A DNA stretch of 64,000 nt from Acanthacorydalis orientalis (GCA_034766995.1 CM068315.1:49819162-49883161); one strand, 5' to 3'; shown: positions 12,777 to 29,066, numbered from the stretch's first letter. Translations and numbers: made by a program. The notes: generated by a model not told the origin, from the letters alone.

Positions 12777-13492
12777 GTGAAATTTAAAAACGCGTAAGAG
12801 TATGTAATAAGATATCGTTTCTCCTTTATTAAATTTATTTAAAAACCGGATGATGTTATTGAATGTCAAAAAACATTTTACATTTTAAAAATAAATAACA
12901 ATTTTATTCTAAGGCACTATAAACAATATTATTTTTTCAGTTGCAATTACTGATATGTTTATGTAAATTAGCAATGTAATTATCAAAGAAAAAGAATGTA
13001 TAAAACATTTAGTAAAAGAAGTTAATTTTTATATCCATAATTAAGGAATGTATAAGCGAAACATGAATTTTAATGATACGTTCAATTGCAACATCAATAG
13101 CAAAAATAAGTAAATTCTATTTGTTTTCCTGTGTGTTGTGGTTTTTCTAGAGCAATTGTAGCGGCTGGCGAATGTAATTTACTTTCAGAATGGTGTTTTT
13201 TTCCTGTTATTTTGTCTCTCGAAACTCAAGAATCAGACAAACCTTAAGAGCAATGTTGAAAAAAGAGCATTTCGTGCGGGAAAGACGAGCGTGTTGCGTA
13301 CGTTTCTATTTACTTTGTATTTGTTCTGGGATTTTCATTATGACAACTTATTGAATTTTGTTTTATACTCTTTGGTTTATTTCAGAACTTTGTTTTTTCA
13401 TTTCCTTATGATTTATACCAGCAGTGAATAAAAAAGCAACGTTGATTTTATACATACTAAACCAATATGTAAAAATATTCATAACATAAATA

Positions 13493-13497
<5 letters not shown>

Positions 13498-13547
<50 letters not shown>

Positions 13548-13580
13548 ATACACACATATATATACAGAGAGAGAGAGAAA
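13498..13580. repeat. (TA)n microsatellite with (GA)n tail
   Basis: About 46 bp of TA, a short TGTATACACACA bridge, more TA, then AGAGAGAGAGAG ending near 13579. Confidence 0.95.
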
Positions 13581-14510
13581 ATATTATTTTTAAGTCTGCA
13601 AATTAAAAACAAGTTACTTTCACGGTTTTTGTATAAAAAAAGGACAATTATTCAAATTCAGGTTTTAATACTACAGCATCAACTTTAAAAAATGACAGGA
13701 ATATGTGTATTTAATAACTGATAACCAAATAGATCATCAAAAAAAATTAAATAAATAAAAGGTGAAAAATAAAAGAAATAAGAATAACTGGTTCGATCAT
13801 CGTGTATGTCAGAGGGAGGAAACGTATAGTAATAGCAAAAAAAATCATCAAGATATGAAATAATATAACAAACATTTATATCGATCTAAGACGGAACAAA
13901 TAAAAAATTCTAATAAAATTATATTATTATATTAGTTTTTGGGCTCTTAATATTCCAAAATAGGTAATGTAGTAGATGTATAAAAGGGCATTGCAATTTT
14001 TGGAATATTACTACAAAAATGAATAAAAAAATGTCATATATAATTCTTATCCTAAAATTTGCATTAGAATTTAGAACGAAATCTAATGAAAACAATATTC
14101 AACAGATTGTGCTAGTAGTGAAATGTACTCAATAATAATTGACAATAGTATCATTCAAAGCGTTTCTGTTCTGAAATAATATTTATTTAAATTTCTCATT
14201 ATCTTAGATGGAATCAAATTTAAAACAATAACAACAAAAACGTCGTACTGAAAAGACTACAGTCGAGCGATATAAATGTTTATTAACAAGTGCAGATAAT
14301 CTCATTATACAGAAAATTCATCCAAGCGTAACTTCAAGCGCATTGATCACAACGAAAGCAAAATAATTAGTTTTCTAGTGAGATCCTTTTATCTGTACTC
14401 TTCATGGTTGTATTATATAGTCGTCCAATATTTTATATTAATTTAATGTAAATTTAATTTATTATTAACTTAAAAGAGTGTAAAAAATATTCAGCATTAA
14501 TTTCATCACC

Positions 14511-14672
<162 letters not shown>

Positions 14673-15000
14673 AAAACAATGATTTTGTCATACTTTAAGA
14701 AATACTAATTTTATATATATATATAATAATAATAATAATCTCAACACAAAATTTCCATGCAACAATTTTTTTCGAGTTGACAACCTCCTCGCAACGCCGC
14801 TCCTCCCGCTGCACTCAACAAGTACCACGTTAACAATTTCCATTCCCGTTCATCAAAGATTGGTTGATGGATATCGTGTGGTCTCTGTACTGATTGGTTA
14901 ACATCAGTCACATGTATGTACCTCTCTCACGGCATATAAAGAAAGAGTATATACGATCTCAGTGTAAAACTGATAACAAATTTATTCAAAATATTGCATA

Positions 15001-15623
15001 AATTTGGTGCAAAAATATTTGCGGTTTTTATTGTTTTACGTTTGGCGACAAACAGTTTCCAAAACCGAAACTTCTTGAAAAAAAAGATTATGGTCACTCT
15101 TTGGTGGTCGGCAAGTGGTATCATTCACTACAACTTCTCAAATCCTTGTGAAACAATAACAGCAGAAAAATATTGTTGCAAAATTGAAAAAATGCATGAG
15201 AAGTTCCATAGTTTAAGGCCAGCATTAGTCAATCGAGGAGGACCAATTCTTCTTCATGACAACGCCCACAACCTCTGTCTCATAAATGACTTTAAAAAAA
15301 TTAAATAACCTGTGTTATGAAACCTTAACTCACCCGCCTTATTCTCCAGAACTGTCTCCGACAGATCATTTTTTTAAACATTTAAATAATTTTCTATGAG
15401 AGAATGTTTTCAAAGATCAAGCATCAACTCAAACCGCTTTCAATGAATTCATTAATTCCAGGACTCCAGAATTCTATCTTGATGGAATAAACAAACTTTT
15501 TCCCCGTTGGGAGAAATGTGTGTAGGTCAATGGTCATTATTTTGATTAATAAATATAATGTTTAACTGATGCAAGTGTCTTTATACTCGATACGTAATAA
15601 TCGCAATTATTTTTGCACCAAGC
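15001..15623 (+). mobile_element. Internally deleted mariner (about 0.62 kb)
   Basis: The left end AATTTGGTGCAAAAATATTT and the reverse-complemented right end GCTTGGTGCAAAAATAATTG match over most of ~28 bp. Both ends abut TA (14999-15000 and 15624-15625), as expected for mariner. The element is about half the usual 1.3 kb. The left terminal region runs almost directly into the middle of the transposase, so the 5' half, including both helix-turn-helix units and the first catalytic Asp, is gone. Such deletion derivatives cannot make transposase but can be moved by one made elsewhere. The exact first and last bases are uncertain by one or two positions. Confidence 0.88.
15072..15549 (+). pseudogene. 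Mariner transposase, C-terminal half
   Basis: Homology begins around KKKIMVTLWWSASGIIHYNF, with Asn-Pro-x-Glu-Thr-Ile-Thr-Ala-Glu-Lys-Tyr following, the second catalytic Asp in LLHDNA at 15258-15260, the third in SPTDH at 15364-15366, and the C-terminus (INSRTPEFYLDGINK) ending in HYFD and stop TAA at 15547-15549. The sequence type resembles the mariner domain found in SETMAR-like proteins. Damage: DNARPH has become DNAHN, there are frameshifts and a stop between 15290 and 15330, the Tyr after the third Asp is missing, and an internal TAG lies near 15523. The open frame 14994-15308 joins the left end of the element to this fragment and is a by-product of the internal deletion. Confidence 0.88.
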
Positions 15624-15625
15624 TA

Positions 15626-18040
15626 AAATACTTAGTATTATTTTATCATTTTGTATACTCTTGTGTGTATGGAAGAGTATGTATGCGTGTTTAATATGTC
15701 TTTAAGATGTTTTGACGAAAATCAGTGTACAAGACAATCAAGCCGCGAGAACGCATTAAGACTAATTCTAATTATATTCTAAATCTAAAACCATTTCGAG
15801 GGATAGATTCTAATTCTGACAGTTGAAACGTTTGTCGCTTCCAGAGTCCTGCGTGGTAAGGCTTACGTAACGCAACATAAACTGTCACGGTGCTCATAAA
15901 CATGTTCCGCACCGTTTGAAATCGCACTAAATACTGTCAAATGGAAAATACATACGTATACGCACACACGCCACCTAATTGACAATGTAATCCGTGAAAC
16001 AATTGTTGTGTAGATTGGTCCACGTTATACGGACTGATCCAATGTCCGCAATTAGCTACGTTTCGTGTCTGTGTGCAAGACAATTAGATCGTGTGGACAC
16101 TAAGCATGTATATCGACGGTCGGCCGGCCCCCTTAGACGAAAATACCCTCGTAAATACCTCTATAGTGAATCTCTCTCGATGTTGTATGCTGTCTGTTTG
16201 CAAGAGGCTCTCGAACCGTACACCTTTTATAATGTTTGATGTAGGATGAGGGATTGAACGATGGGGTCGAGATTCTAGTCTCGCGTACGTTAAATAAACG
16301 ATGTTTGTTTCTTTTTTATATTTACAATGTTTGCTTCCAGGAAGTCTGAATTGTGGTGTTTTCGTTTCGTATGTTTTCGAAAACAAAATATATTCCGAAT
16401 GCATTTTTAATATACATTCGCCGTTTATACTGAATTTTAATATAATATATTATACATGTTAATTTTTTATACATGCAAATAAATAAAATGTTAATAAATA
16501 CACAAGAACACAATAAGTCTGAAATTTTAACGAAACTTAAAATATTAAACAAATTTTAAGAACTAGTTCTTCATTTTTTTAAATTTGCTTTGAAGATAAA
16601 AATGTTCATCAAGAATATATTTTTTTTTTCAAATAACATTTATAATAATCATATTTGAAATCATAATACGTTATTCTAACTTATAAACTAAATCGATCTT
16701 TTATTGTCTCTAAATATTAACAAAATATTGTTTAAAATACTAAAAATAAATATTTCTAGATGATTATGTATGGAAACATTGCAACCAAATGAATAACCAA
16801 TTTCAAATGTGATGCTAACTCTACAATTAATAAAACATATTTAAAATTCATCACTAGTGATATTTATTTGTATAAAAACAATAATATTCTATTCATATAT
16901 TTTAATTCCGTCGATTAAAAACTAAACAAACGTTTCAAATAATACGCCCAATAATTTCTTTTGAGTAACTAAACTGTTTCTATTATGTATAAATTAAATA
17001 TAAAACCTAATTTTAAAATAATTATTAAAAAATTTAAAAATGTATATTTTACAGTGTATATAATTTCTAAATATATAATTATGAGGTAATTAATGCATCA
17101 TCATCCATCGAAAATTATAATTAGAATCAAAAAGTTATATAGTGAAACCAGTATTTCGATTAACAAATATTCGAGGGTTAGAATCTACTAATATGATCAT
17201 TTTCATACTATAAACAGTATTATTTCAAACTAATATATTTCTATGCCGAGTACAGATAAATAGACCAATAGACACATAACTAATCAGTAAAATATTCATA
17301 TATACATGATTAAAATAGATAATGTCATCATTAATCTCCTGTTTACATTAAAATCGACTAGTTTCATTTAAAATTGTTTGCATTTTGAAAATGCAAATAT
17401 GACATCATATAATATTTAAATCTACAAGTTTCTAAGAACAAACAGATCACTGTTTTATTGAATATTTAAGGACATTAATCAATAAAACAATAAATCAATC
17501 TTAAAGTTATTCTTCCCTTTTTTAATTTGAAATAAAGACAAATTAAAAAACAACAAATAACAACCTTTTAACACATAACTACTTTTCATATAAATTATTT
17601 TAAAATATTTTTTTTAGTTTTGACTTATTATTTTTAATGTTAAAATGGATTAAATTATAATTGTTGAGTAGTAAATTGAAAAAAAATCATTTTTAGACGA
17701 ATTACAATGCTGTGATCGTTATACATTGTACACTGATGAAAATACAGCTTACAAGTTTCTTTGATTAATGATAACTATTAAATGTAATATAATTTATTTT
17801 ACATCTAACAAAATAAAGGGCAAATTTTAGAATTGAACTTAGATTTGCAAACAAAAAAAAGACATATTCACTTTATCTCTGGACTTGAAATACGTCAAGC
17901 AATTGTTCTGCTAAACCTTCTATTTAAAGCGTTGACTTATTTCCACGTCTTTTTATCCATTTGACGTGACTATCATTACTATAGCAAATCAAGTACAAGC
18001 ATGACATTGCTGAATATGGTTTCAGTTTAAACAGAGATCA
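15626..18040. other. Gene-free stretch with GC-richer island
   Basis: From 15.7 to 16.3 kb the sequence is clearly GC-richer and holds two overlapping frames on opposite strands (81 codons plus, 106 codons minus). Neither is recognised, and both look like chance openings in GC-richer DNA. An inverted repeat ACGGTGC/GCACCGT sits near 15889-15920. From 16.3 to 18.0 kb the DNA is AT-rich with nothing recognisable. Confidence 0.5.
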
Positions 18041-18042
18041 GG

Positions 18043-18260
18043 CTACATGTCGTAGCGTAAAGAGTGAGTGAAACATGCCGGGTCCGGAATTACCCTGCGG
18101 TGACCGGAACAAGCGTGTATTGGAAGCAGATGTACGACCGGAAGTACGTGTGTACGGTGTGCTGACCGACAGGCGCAGTGCACCCAAGTCCGAACGCCAT
18201 TACTCACACGAGTTTCGTCTTTCTCCGCCGACACTAGCGTTAATTTTCCGGATGTGACTG
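18043..18260. other. GC-richer island, unrecognised
   Basis: Overlapping frames of 76 codons (minus) and 60 codons (plus) lie on this island, with no known domain. It shares the short string GACCGACAGG with the tRNA-like island at 23.0 kb, so it may be part of the same old repeat class. This is weak evidence. Confidence 0.25.
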
Positions 18261-18696
18261 TTGATTGATACATTTATTATGAAGTTATGATGAGTAATGG
18301 ACATAATTGATTTCACGCTATGATCGTATTACTTTGATTAATTGTCATACAATGTCTAAGCTAAAGATGACACATGATTGAAGTGATGGGAGCACTTGAT
18401 TCAATCTTTGATTTGGTAGGAGTTTTCTGTCTAAATTAGTATTTTTTAATACGATGAGATACTGTATTCAGTTGACTGTATTGTTGTAACAGTATGTCTC
18501 ACGAACTATCTAACTCAAACATTACTTTTTTATACATACAATAAATAGTAAATAACTCACAAGCGATATAAACAAACGTACAAATAATATTTTGTACACG
18601 TGTATCATAACCATTAGAAAAATATGATACAAAATTTCATCATATAGTAAATACAAAACTTTATTGATAAAATTACAAATTAAATAATAAATATTA

Positions 18697-18699
<3 letters not shown>

Positions 18700-18761
<62 letters not shown>
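18700..18761. repeat. (TA)n microsatellite
   Basis: About 60 bp of pure TA followed by CACATAATATA. Confidence 0.97.
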
Positions 18762-18765
<4 letters not shown>

Positions 18766-19063
18766 ATATATAAGTTTATTTTTCTGCAGGTGTTCATAAT
18801 TCAAAACATGCTATTAAAAATAATAATATTTTAATAAACATTTCTCAATATAAACAAATATTTTTACATAGTTATAAAAGAAACGTATACAATAATAATA
18901 AATATTAAAAATTAAATGTTTTATTTGCGAAGGAAATATCAAAACAACTAAAATATAAATAAATAAATAATATTACTCTAAAATATTTAACAGTATTTTA
19001 AAATAATAAATATTATTATTGTTAAAATAAAAAAATATAGTAATTCGAAGTAAAAGATAAAAG

Positions 19064-19084
19064 TGTGTGTGTATGTATGTATAC

Positions 19085-19134
<50 letters not shown>
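19064..19134. repeat. Compound (TG)n(TATG)n(TA)n microsatellite
   Basis: Same architecture as the tract at 12.7 kb: TG, then TATG, then TA with two C interruptions. Confidence 0.97.
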
Positions 19135-19138
<4 letters not shown>

Positions 19139-19621
19139 CGAAAACAAGAGTTGAGTTCCACCCCCATTATATAACCATTCATTTAAATATTTCTATAAAC
19201 ATCGAATTTTATGGAAACGGGAACAGCATCGGAAAAGTTCGCATGTTTATGTACTACAAACACTCGTTCCCTTTTAATAGGTCTTTCGCTCCCTCACAAA
19301 ACTACACAAATTATTACAGGACTATATATCAATGATCAATTCTGTAATAATTACTAGTGATATTGATATTTAGATTTTGGCTTTATTTACATAGTTTATC
19401 TGGTTCGGAAATCACATTTATTTATGTACCACGAATACTTATTTGGTTTAAATAGCATGTTACTCCCTTAATTGTTTAATACATAAATTATATACGTTAA
19501 TTCATATCAGTGATTTAATTTGTTCTCTTCATTGCGTCACTCATGTCCAAACATACTAAAAATAATTAATAGACCTAACAAAGTTTATATATTAAATACA
19601 AATAAGCTCACAAGCAAACTA

Positions 19622-19647
19622 CATCTATCTACCTACCTATATCTATG

Positions 19648-19706
<59 letters not shown>

Positions 19707-19739
19707 GTATATACACACTCACGCATATATATATATATA
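19622..19739. repeat. Compound CTAT/CTAC and (TA)n microsatellite
   Basis: A degenerate ATCT/ACCT tetramer run leads into about 50 bp of TA, then ACACACTCACGC and a further short TA run. Confidence 0.95.
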
Positions 19740-20124
19740 CGTTAATTTATATTAAATTATACTTTTTTCTGGAAAAAAACTATTTTAATATTGGAAACAC
19801 ATACATACATTAAAAAATAATTTATTTTATATTGTACAAAAACTTGATTGTTGATACTTCTAACTAAAAATATCCAGAGAAACTACGATACTTAGGTATT
19901 CAATTTATTCATGCTCTTAGATTTGTTTCAAAAGTTTTTTCTCATTTTTAAATATCTCGTGCATATTATTTAAATTAGCGTCCAGAGGACTTGTTTTTCA
20001 AGAATAAATACATCTATTAATTCACCGAGGAATAATACTTTCATACCTTTAATTACATGAAGTTTCAAGTAGTTTTGAAGTATGTCTGCTAAACTTTTCA
20101 AATTTGTAGAATTATTGAACTGTT

Positions 20125-20129
<5 letters not shown>

Positions 20130-20182
<53 letters not shown>

Positions 20183-20219
20183 TATATACATATTTATATA
20201 TATACATATTTATATATAT
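20130..20219. repeat. (TA)n microsatellite with 16-bp tandem unit
   Basis: About 45 bp of TA, then a unit of the form ACATATTTATATATAT present twice at about 20188-20219. Confidence 0.93.
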
Positions 20220-20469
20220 AATTTATATTAAACTTTAAAAAATGACATTAATATTTACTATTAAAGAATATTGAAAATAATTAAAGTGATTTTATTTGAG
20301 TATAATACGACTTATCATCTTGACAATATTAATGTTAACATTTACAAATATTTCTTTTAACTCTCTCCGAAATGTATTTAAAATAATGTACAACTTTAAT
20401 AAAAAAGTTTAAAATAACACAATCAAAATATGTCAAAACTTCAATTTTCCACTGCTACGTTCATTAAAA

Positions 20470-20473
<4 letters not shown>

Positions 20474-20521
<48 letters not shown>
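20474..20521. repeat. (TA)n microsatellite
   Basis: About 48 bp of pure TA. Confidence 0.97.
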
Positions 20522-20523
<2 letters not shown>

Positions 20524-21126
20524 GTATCTAAATAGATATGTAAAAAAGTCATTCGAGATGAATCATTCATCATTCTAAAGAGATGAATACTCCGTCTACT
20601 TATTCAATGTAAAAAAAAAATATATATTCATGTAACCGGAGAGATGACTATCAAGTGGTCATTAAAAAAACAAAAACGAAACTCTGTAATTAAAATGTGA
20701 TGTATGGAGACGGTTTAATTTACTAGAATATACTGAATATTGAAATGTTAAGGAAAGAAGAATTCAACACGCTAACGCAGAATAGTATAATTTTCAAAAC
20801 TTTATCGTACTAAACAACTTTCATATTTAAAAAAAAAATTAAAAACACTTACAATTATTTATTAGTTATGGAAATTCTGTGATGGAATTGTTTTTATATA
20901 AAGAAAAATAACTAGAAATCGTAATAAACAACTCTATTTACATTAGTATAAAAATGAGCTGACTATTTTTACAAAAAAAAATATTACTAATATTTTTATG
21001 TATCAGAGAATTCCATAAATGCATTGACTTCATCAATTTAAAACCACCATCATTTTTTCGACAAGAGATTCGTCAGTAACGATTTGTTCGTCAAGGAGTA
21101 TAAATGCAGAAATATGTCCGTATGTG

Positions 21127-21131
<5 letters not shown>

Positions 21132-21190
<59 letters not shown>
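21132..21190. repeat. (TA)n microsatellite
   Basis: About 58 bp of TA after a short TGTATG run. It borders the left copy of the 180-bp duplication. Confidence 0.97.
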
Positions 21191-21193
<3 letters not shown>

Positions 21194-21369
21194 AGATAAA
21201 ATAATGGAATAAATATATTCAAGAATTTATTTCAATAGTTCAAATATAATGCTTTATAATGAACAAATAATTTAGAAAAAAAAACTAAACAAGAGTTAAT
21301 AAAAACAGTAAATCACAGTAGTAGTTTTACTCTTATTATGAAAAAACGACTAATGGAAATTATTTCATT
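21191..21369 (+). repeat. Local duplication, left copy (~180 bp)
   Basis: Matches 21586-21763 in the same orientation at roughly 85% by eye, including the shared block ATATTCAAGAATTTATTTCA and the shared end GGAAATTATTTCA. It starts immediately after a TA tract. No coding content and no terminal repeats are visible, so it looks like a tandem segmental duplication rather than a transposon pair. Confidence 0.9.
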
Positions 21370-21528
21370 CGCTTTTTGTCAACGTTTGATCATCTTAGAA
21401 ATCGTAAAGGAAATAATAAATAATACTTTCATATTATTAATATAGAGATGTTTCAGGTAATAGCTACCTACGAGAGCTAGTTAAGATTGTATAAACTTGT
21501 CGAATTAAATGAATAATATAGACATATT

Positions 21529-21579
21529 ATATATATATATATATATATATATGTACATATATATATATATATATATACA
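21529..21579. repeat. (TA)n microsatellite
   Basis: TA repeat with one GTACATA interruption. It lies directly before the right copy of the 180-bp duplication. Confidence 0.96.
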
Positions 21580-21585
21580 TACTAA

Positions 21586-21763
21586 TCTAGATAAAATCAT
21601 AGAATTAATATATTCAAGAATTTATTTCAATAGTTTATATATAATGCTTTATAATGAATAACAAATGTAGGAAAAAAACTAAACAAGAGCTAATAGAAAC
21701 AGTAAATCACAATAGAAACCTTACTCGTATTACGTAAAAACGACTACTGGAAATTATTTCACT
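21586..21763 (+). repeat. Local duplication, right copy (~178 bp)
   Basis: Diverged copy of 21191-21369. It lies between two TA tracts, and the following tract is one of the longest pure TA runs in the window. The tracts at the borders suggest unequal exchange or replication slippage between microsatellites as the origin. That mechanism is inferred. Confidence 0.9.

Positions 21764-21764
<1 letters not shown>

Positions 21765-21852
<88 letters not shown>
21765..21852. repeat. (TA)n microsatellite, long
   Basis: About 87 bp of uninterrupted TA, among the longest pure tracts here. Confidence 0.97.
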
Positions 21853-21855
<3 letters not shown>

Positions 21856-22970
21856 ATTACATTTACTAGGTTTTTATCAATCCATAATAAATTATTACTA
21901 ATTTAAAGTTACGAACCTTAATTTGAACAATATTGATTATACCATTGTAACTGTTAAACAAGTATACCATTTATTATTGAAAGCAGCTATTATTAGTTCT
22001 AAGAATTTCTGTCATTACATGATGTTTTCCGTGATTTAAATAGTTTTTTTTCTATTTACGATTTTTCATTGAATCATAAAGATATGCATGTATATTAAAC
22101 ATGACCAAAGAAATTTTATTTAAAAAGATTAATATACGTCACAATCAATTTTAAAATCTTTATTAAAAATATAGTAAAAATGTAATAGAAGTAAAATAAA
22201 AATAAAAGCTGACTGATATATTTGAGTGTTATTTTATAATTTAAAAAAGTGTCAGAAATATAAATATTGTACTTAGAGAGAAAACTTTATTTTCATTAAT
22301 TAAAAATGTATTAACCTCATTTTAGATATAAGTAACTATACATCTAGAAATAATTGAAACTTTTAAACGGTATATAAACATTTGAAGAAAAAAATTATTT
22401 CTGATCAATTAAAACTATACCGATTATATTTCAATTTTAAAAATTTTAATCAGTAGAAACAAATCAAAATAACAAAAAGTAAATAATTAATGAGTTTTTT
22501 TTAAAAAAATCACATAACAAAATTGATTTTAACTGGATCTTACTTTTTCCATCGTATGAATAATATATAAGAATATTATATTTATTTTCAATTATATGGC
22601 TTATATATACAGCTCAGAAAATAAAAAAATAAAATAAAAAACTGATAAGTTTACATGAAAGTACACATTCTACAAAACTCTTGCGAAGAAGCTAATTGCA
22701 GAAATTGCAATAAAACAAAGTTCAATTAACGTTAAATTAGTTTATTTTAGAAGATGAAATCTTTTGAAGTAAACCTGTTTCATACTAGTTCATCCAAAAT
22801 GTTGGCCGCTGACGCTGAATACATACAAAGATTGTTAAAAAGAAATTAAATTATTTAATTCTCAAGAGGACAATTTTTCCTGTTCTTTATTTCTAAAGAA
22901 ATACGGTGGATGTAACTACGTAAATTAACAACGATTTACGATAAAAGGGTTGCTATAAGTTGAAAATAGT
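21853..22970. other. Gene-free AT-rich stretch
   Basis: Very AT-rich unique sequence with no tract, long frame or recognisable motif. Confidence 0.6.
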
Positions 22971-22973
22971 AGA

Positions 22974-23110
22974 ATGGGTGATGGGGTAACTACTTACGCG
23001 CCGACCGACAGGAGCGATTCGAACACGCGACTTCAGGAAACTACTCGCTCTCTGCCCGCCAACACGGTGACTGATGGCGTGTTACGTGCAAGTTGGCGTC
23101 CGGCATTAAA
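22974..23110 (-). repeat. tRNA-like (possible SINE) fragment
   Basis: Read on the minus strand, CGCGTGTTCGAATCGCTCC at 23030-23012 strongly resembles a tRNA T-loop/B-box. About 40 bases upstream lies GTGTTGGCGGGCAGAGAGC, which could be a degenerate D-arm/A-box. The downstream CCTGTCGGTCGGCGC is partly shared with the 1.4-kb and 18.2-kb islands. The arms do not pair as a functional tRNA. A decayed tRNA-derived SINE is the best reading. The 89-codon plus-strand frame here is not thought to be coding. Confidence 0.4.
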
Positions 23111-27059
<3,949 letters not shown>

Positions 27060-27060
<1 letters not shown>

Positions 27061-27250
27061 CGACCATCCGTGCATGCTTATACACTGCAGAGACAGCAGA
27101 TCCCTGGACAGCCATGGTTTAATTAACACGCGTAAGGTATTTGAACACGCGACCCTCTCATTCCCCGCACGCCATTGGCAAACTATGCAAAGCTACGACC
27201 GAGATAACACTCGTATAAACACCGCTTGTAGAGCACAGGCCCGTTTTGTT
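27060..27250 (-). repeat. tRNA-like (possible SINE) fragment
   Basis: On the minus strand, GTCGCGTGTTCAAATACC (27152-27135) resembles a T-loop/B-box. It is preceded by GCCAATGGCGTGCGGGG, similar in position to the motif in the 23-kb island. A GGTCGGTCG string also recurs further along. Base pairing for a functional tRNA is absent. The 92-codon plus-strand frame is therefore unlikely to be a gene. Confidence 0.4.
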
Positions 27251-27692
27251 CATAGTTTTATGATATTTTTAAAGTTTTATTATAAAGAAACGATGAGAAA
27301 GTTTATTTACTTCATATTTTCACAACAATGTTGTTTATTCATTTTTTCATGAAAATTTATTTAGCACATATAATTACTATATATATATATAGTAACTTTT
27401 CATTTATTTATAGTTATTTATAATCATAAATTATAATTAAATTCAATTTGATTAATTCTCATTCGAAACAACTAAATAATGAATTATGCCTTATACTCCT
27501 AAGAAATTTGATAAAGATAATAGCATATTCGAATTATTTTTATATACTTATCTATTAGTCACTTTAATTGCAAAAATCTTTATCATTTACGAGAAAAATA
27601 TTTTCTAGCAAGGAAAAATCTTCTAAAAAATAACTAAAATAATTAAAACTAAGGTTATTTGTTATGGTTCAGTACGGAAATTAAATTGCATT

Positions 27693-27699
<7 letters not shown>

Positions 27700-27743
<44 letters not shown>
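27700..27743. repeat. (TA)n microsatellite
   Basis: About 43 bp of pure TA. Confidence 0.97.
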
Positions 27744-27746
<3 letters not shown>

Positions 27747-28876
27747 AATAGTGTCACCAAAATCCAAAGGTTTAAAACTCCAAAATTTACACATATCCGA
27801 AATAAGAAATACCCTTATGCTTATATAATCCGAAATCAGATTAATAGCTTTGTTATCATAATCCGAATTCTTTTTTAACATATGAACAAAATGAGTTTGT
27901 TTTATTCAATGAAGATTTTAGTAACATTATATATATATATAAGATAAATTTCACATACATATATGTCGTCGGCCGCTAATAATTTTAATTGTTAATGTGC
28001 TCTTAAACCTCAAATATCAAATTAATTATATATATCATACTCTAGGACTTCCATAAATTATTTTTTTAACATTCTAATAGTACTGATACTTTGAATTCCA
28101 AGACAATTTGATATTTGAGTCCTACTAATTCTATACAGTTGTAAAACCTAACATTATAGTAATTATAAAGTTCGGAATACACTCATGTTATTGGCAAGTC
28201 AGTCATGTTGAAATAATTAACAAAATATGGATTCATATCAGACTATAAATAAGCTTGCATTAAGTGACTTCAGAGATTTAAGTAATCAGCGCCGGTCTGA
28301 ACCAGAAAATGAGGCTGAAATGATATGTATAATTTTATACTTAGTAAAAAAACAGTAACATTAAAAAAACTATGCAGAAGACACAAGGAAGATTTAAATA
28401 AATCTCTTTTTTCATCTGATGAAAAACAGGAACAAATTTATATGATATTTACGAAATAAGCATAATAAATTAAAATATATTTTTAAGTATTTAACCACTG
28501 TATTCATTATATTGAATAGAATGGTTTTGTTTACAACAGTTCTTACTAAAAGTTGTTTCTGCAGCAAAAGAACGGTTAATAAGCTTATTTGAAAATAGAT
28601 CTTTTCAAAGAAATATATAATAAACAAGAACTAAAATTCTGTTTTCGGAAAAAAATTCCACGTTAAAGTCATATTAAATATCAAAGGATGTATTCTTTCT
28701 GAAATTGATTTTTTCCTGTAGTTCATTTGATGTATTTTACTTGTTTTGCTATCTATGTTCATACAAAAATAAAAGCGCAAATTATAATTCGTAATTAAAA
28801 TATACTACAAAATTTGCAATTAAAATAAACACCAATAAAATTTCTCATTTTCGATTATCGTATCAGCAATGTAAAT

Positions 28877-28878
<2 letters not shown>

Positions 28879-28930
<52 letters not shown>
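28879..28930. repeat. (TA)n microsatellite
   Basis: About 51 bp of pure TA. Confidence 0.97.
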
Positions 28931-28934
<4 letters not shown>

Positions 28935-29020
28935 CAAAGTACAAACAATCATTTATGATCAGTGATCATCGAAACATAATAACATAATAAGAATACGAGG
29001 AATTATTATGAGACAGACTA

Positions 29021-29024
<4 letters not shown>

Positions 29025-29065
<41 letters not shown>
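29025..29065. repeat. (TA)n microsatellite
   Basis: About 41 bp of pure TA, 95 bp from the previous tract. Confidence 0.97.

Positions 29066-29066
<1 letters not shown>

Larger units (their letters stand above)
18280..21130. other. Gene-free AT-rich stretch
   Basis: Unique AT-rich DNA punctuated by five TA-type microsatellites. An imperfect inverted repeat (GATTGAAGTG/CACTTGATTCAATC) lies at 18376-18406. No gene is recognised. Confidence 0.6.

Noticed and set aside
16084..16404. 106-codon minus-strand frame
   Set aside because: It overlaps another open frame on the opposite strand, lies in a GC-richer island where openings are expected to be longer, and shows no domain.
27074..27352. 92-codon plus-strand frame
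   Set aside because: It runs antisense through a tRNA-like repeat fragment and into low-complexity AT-rich codons, with no protein resemblance.
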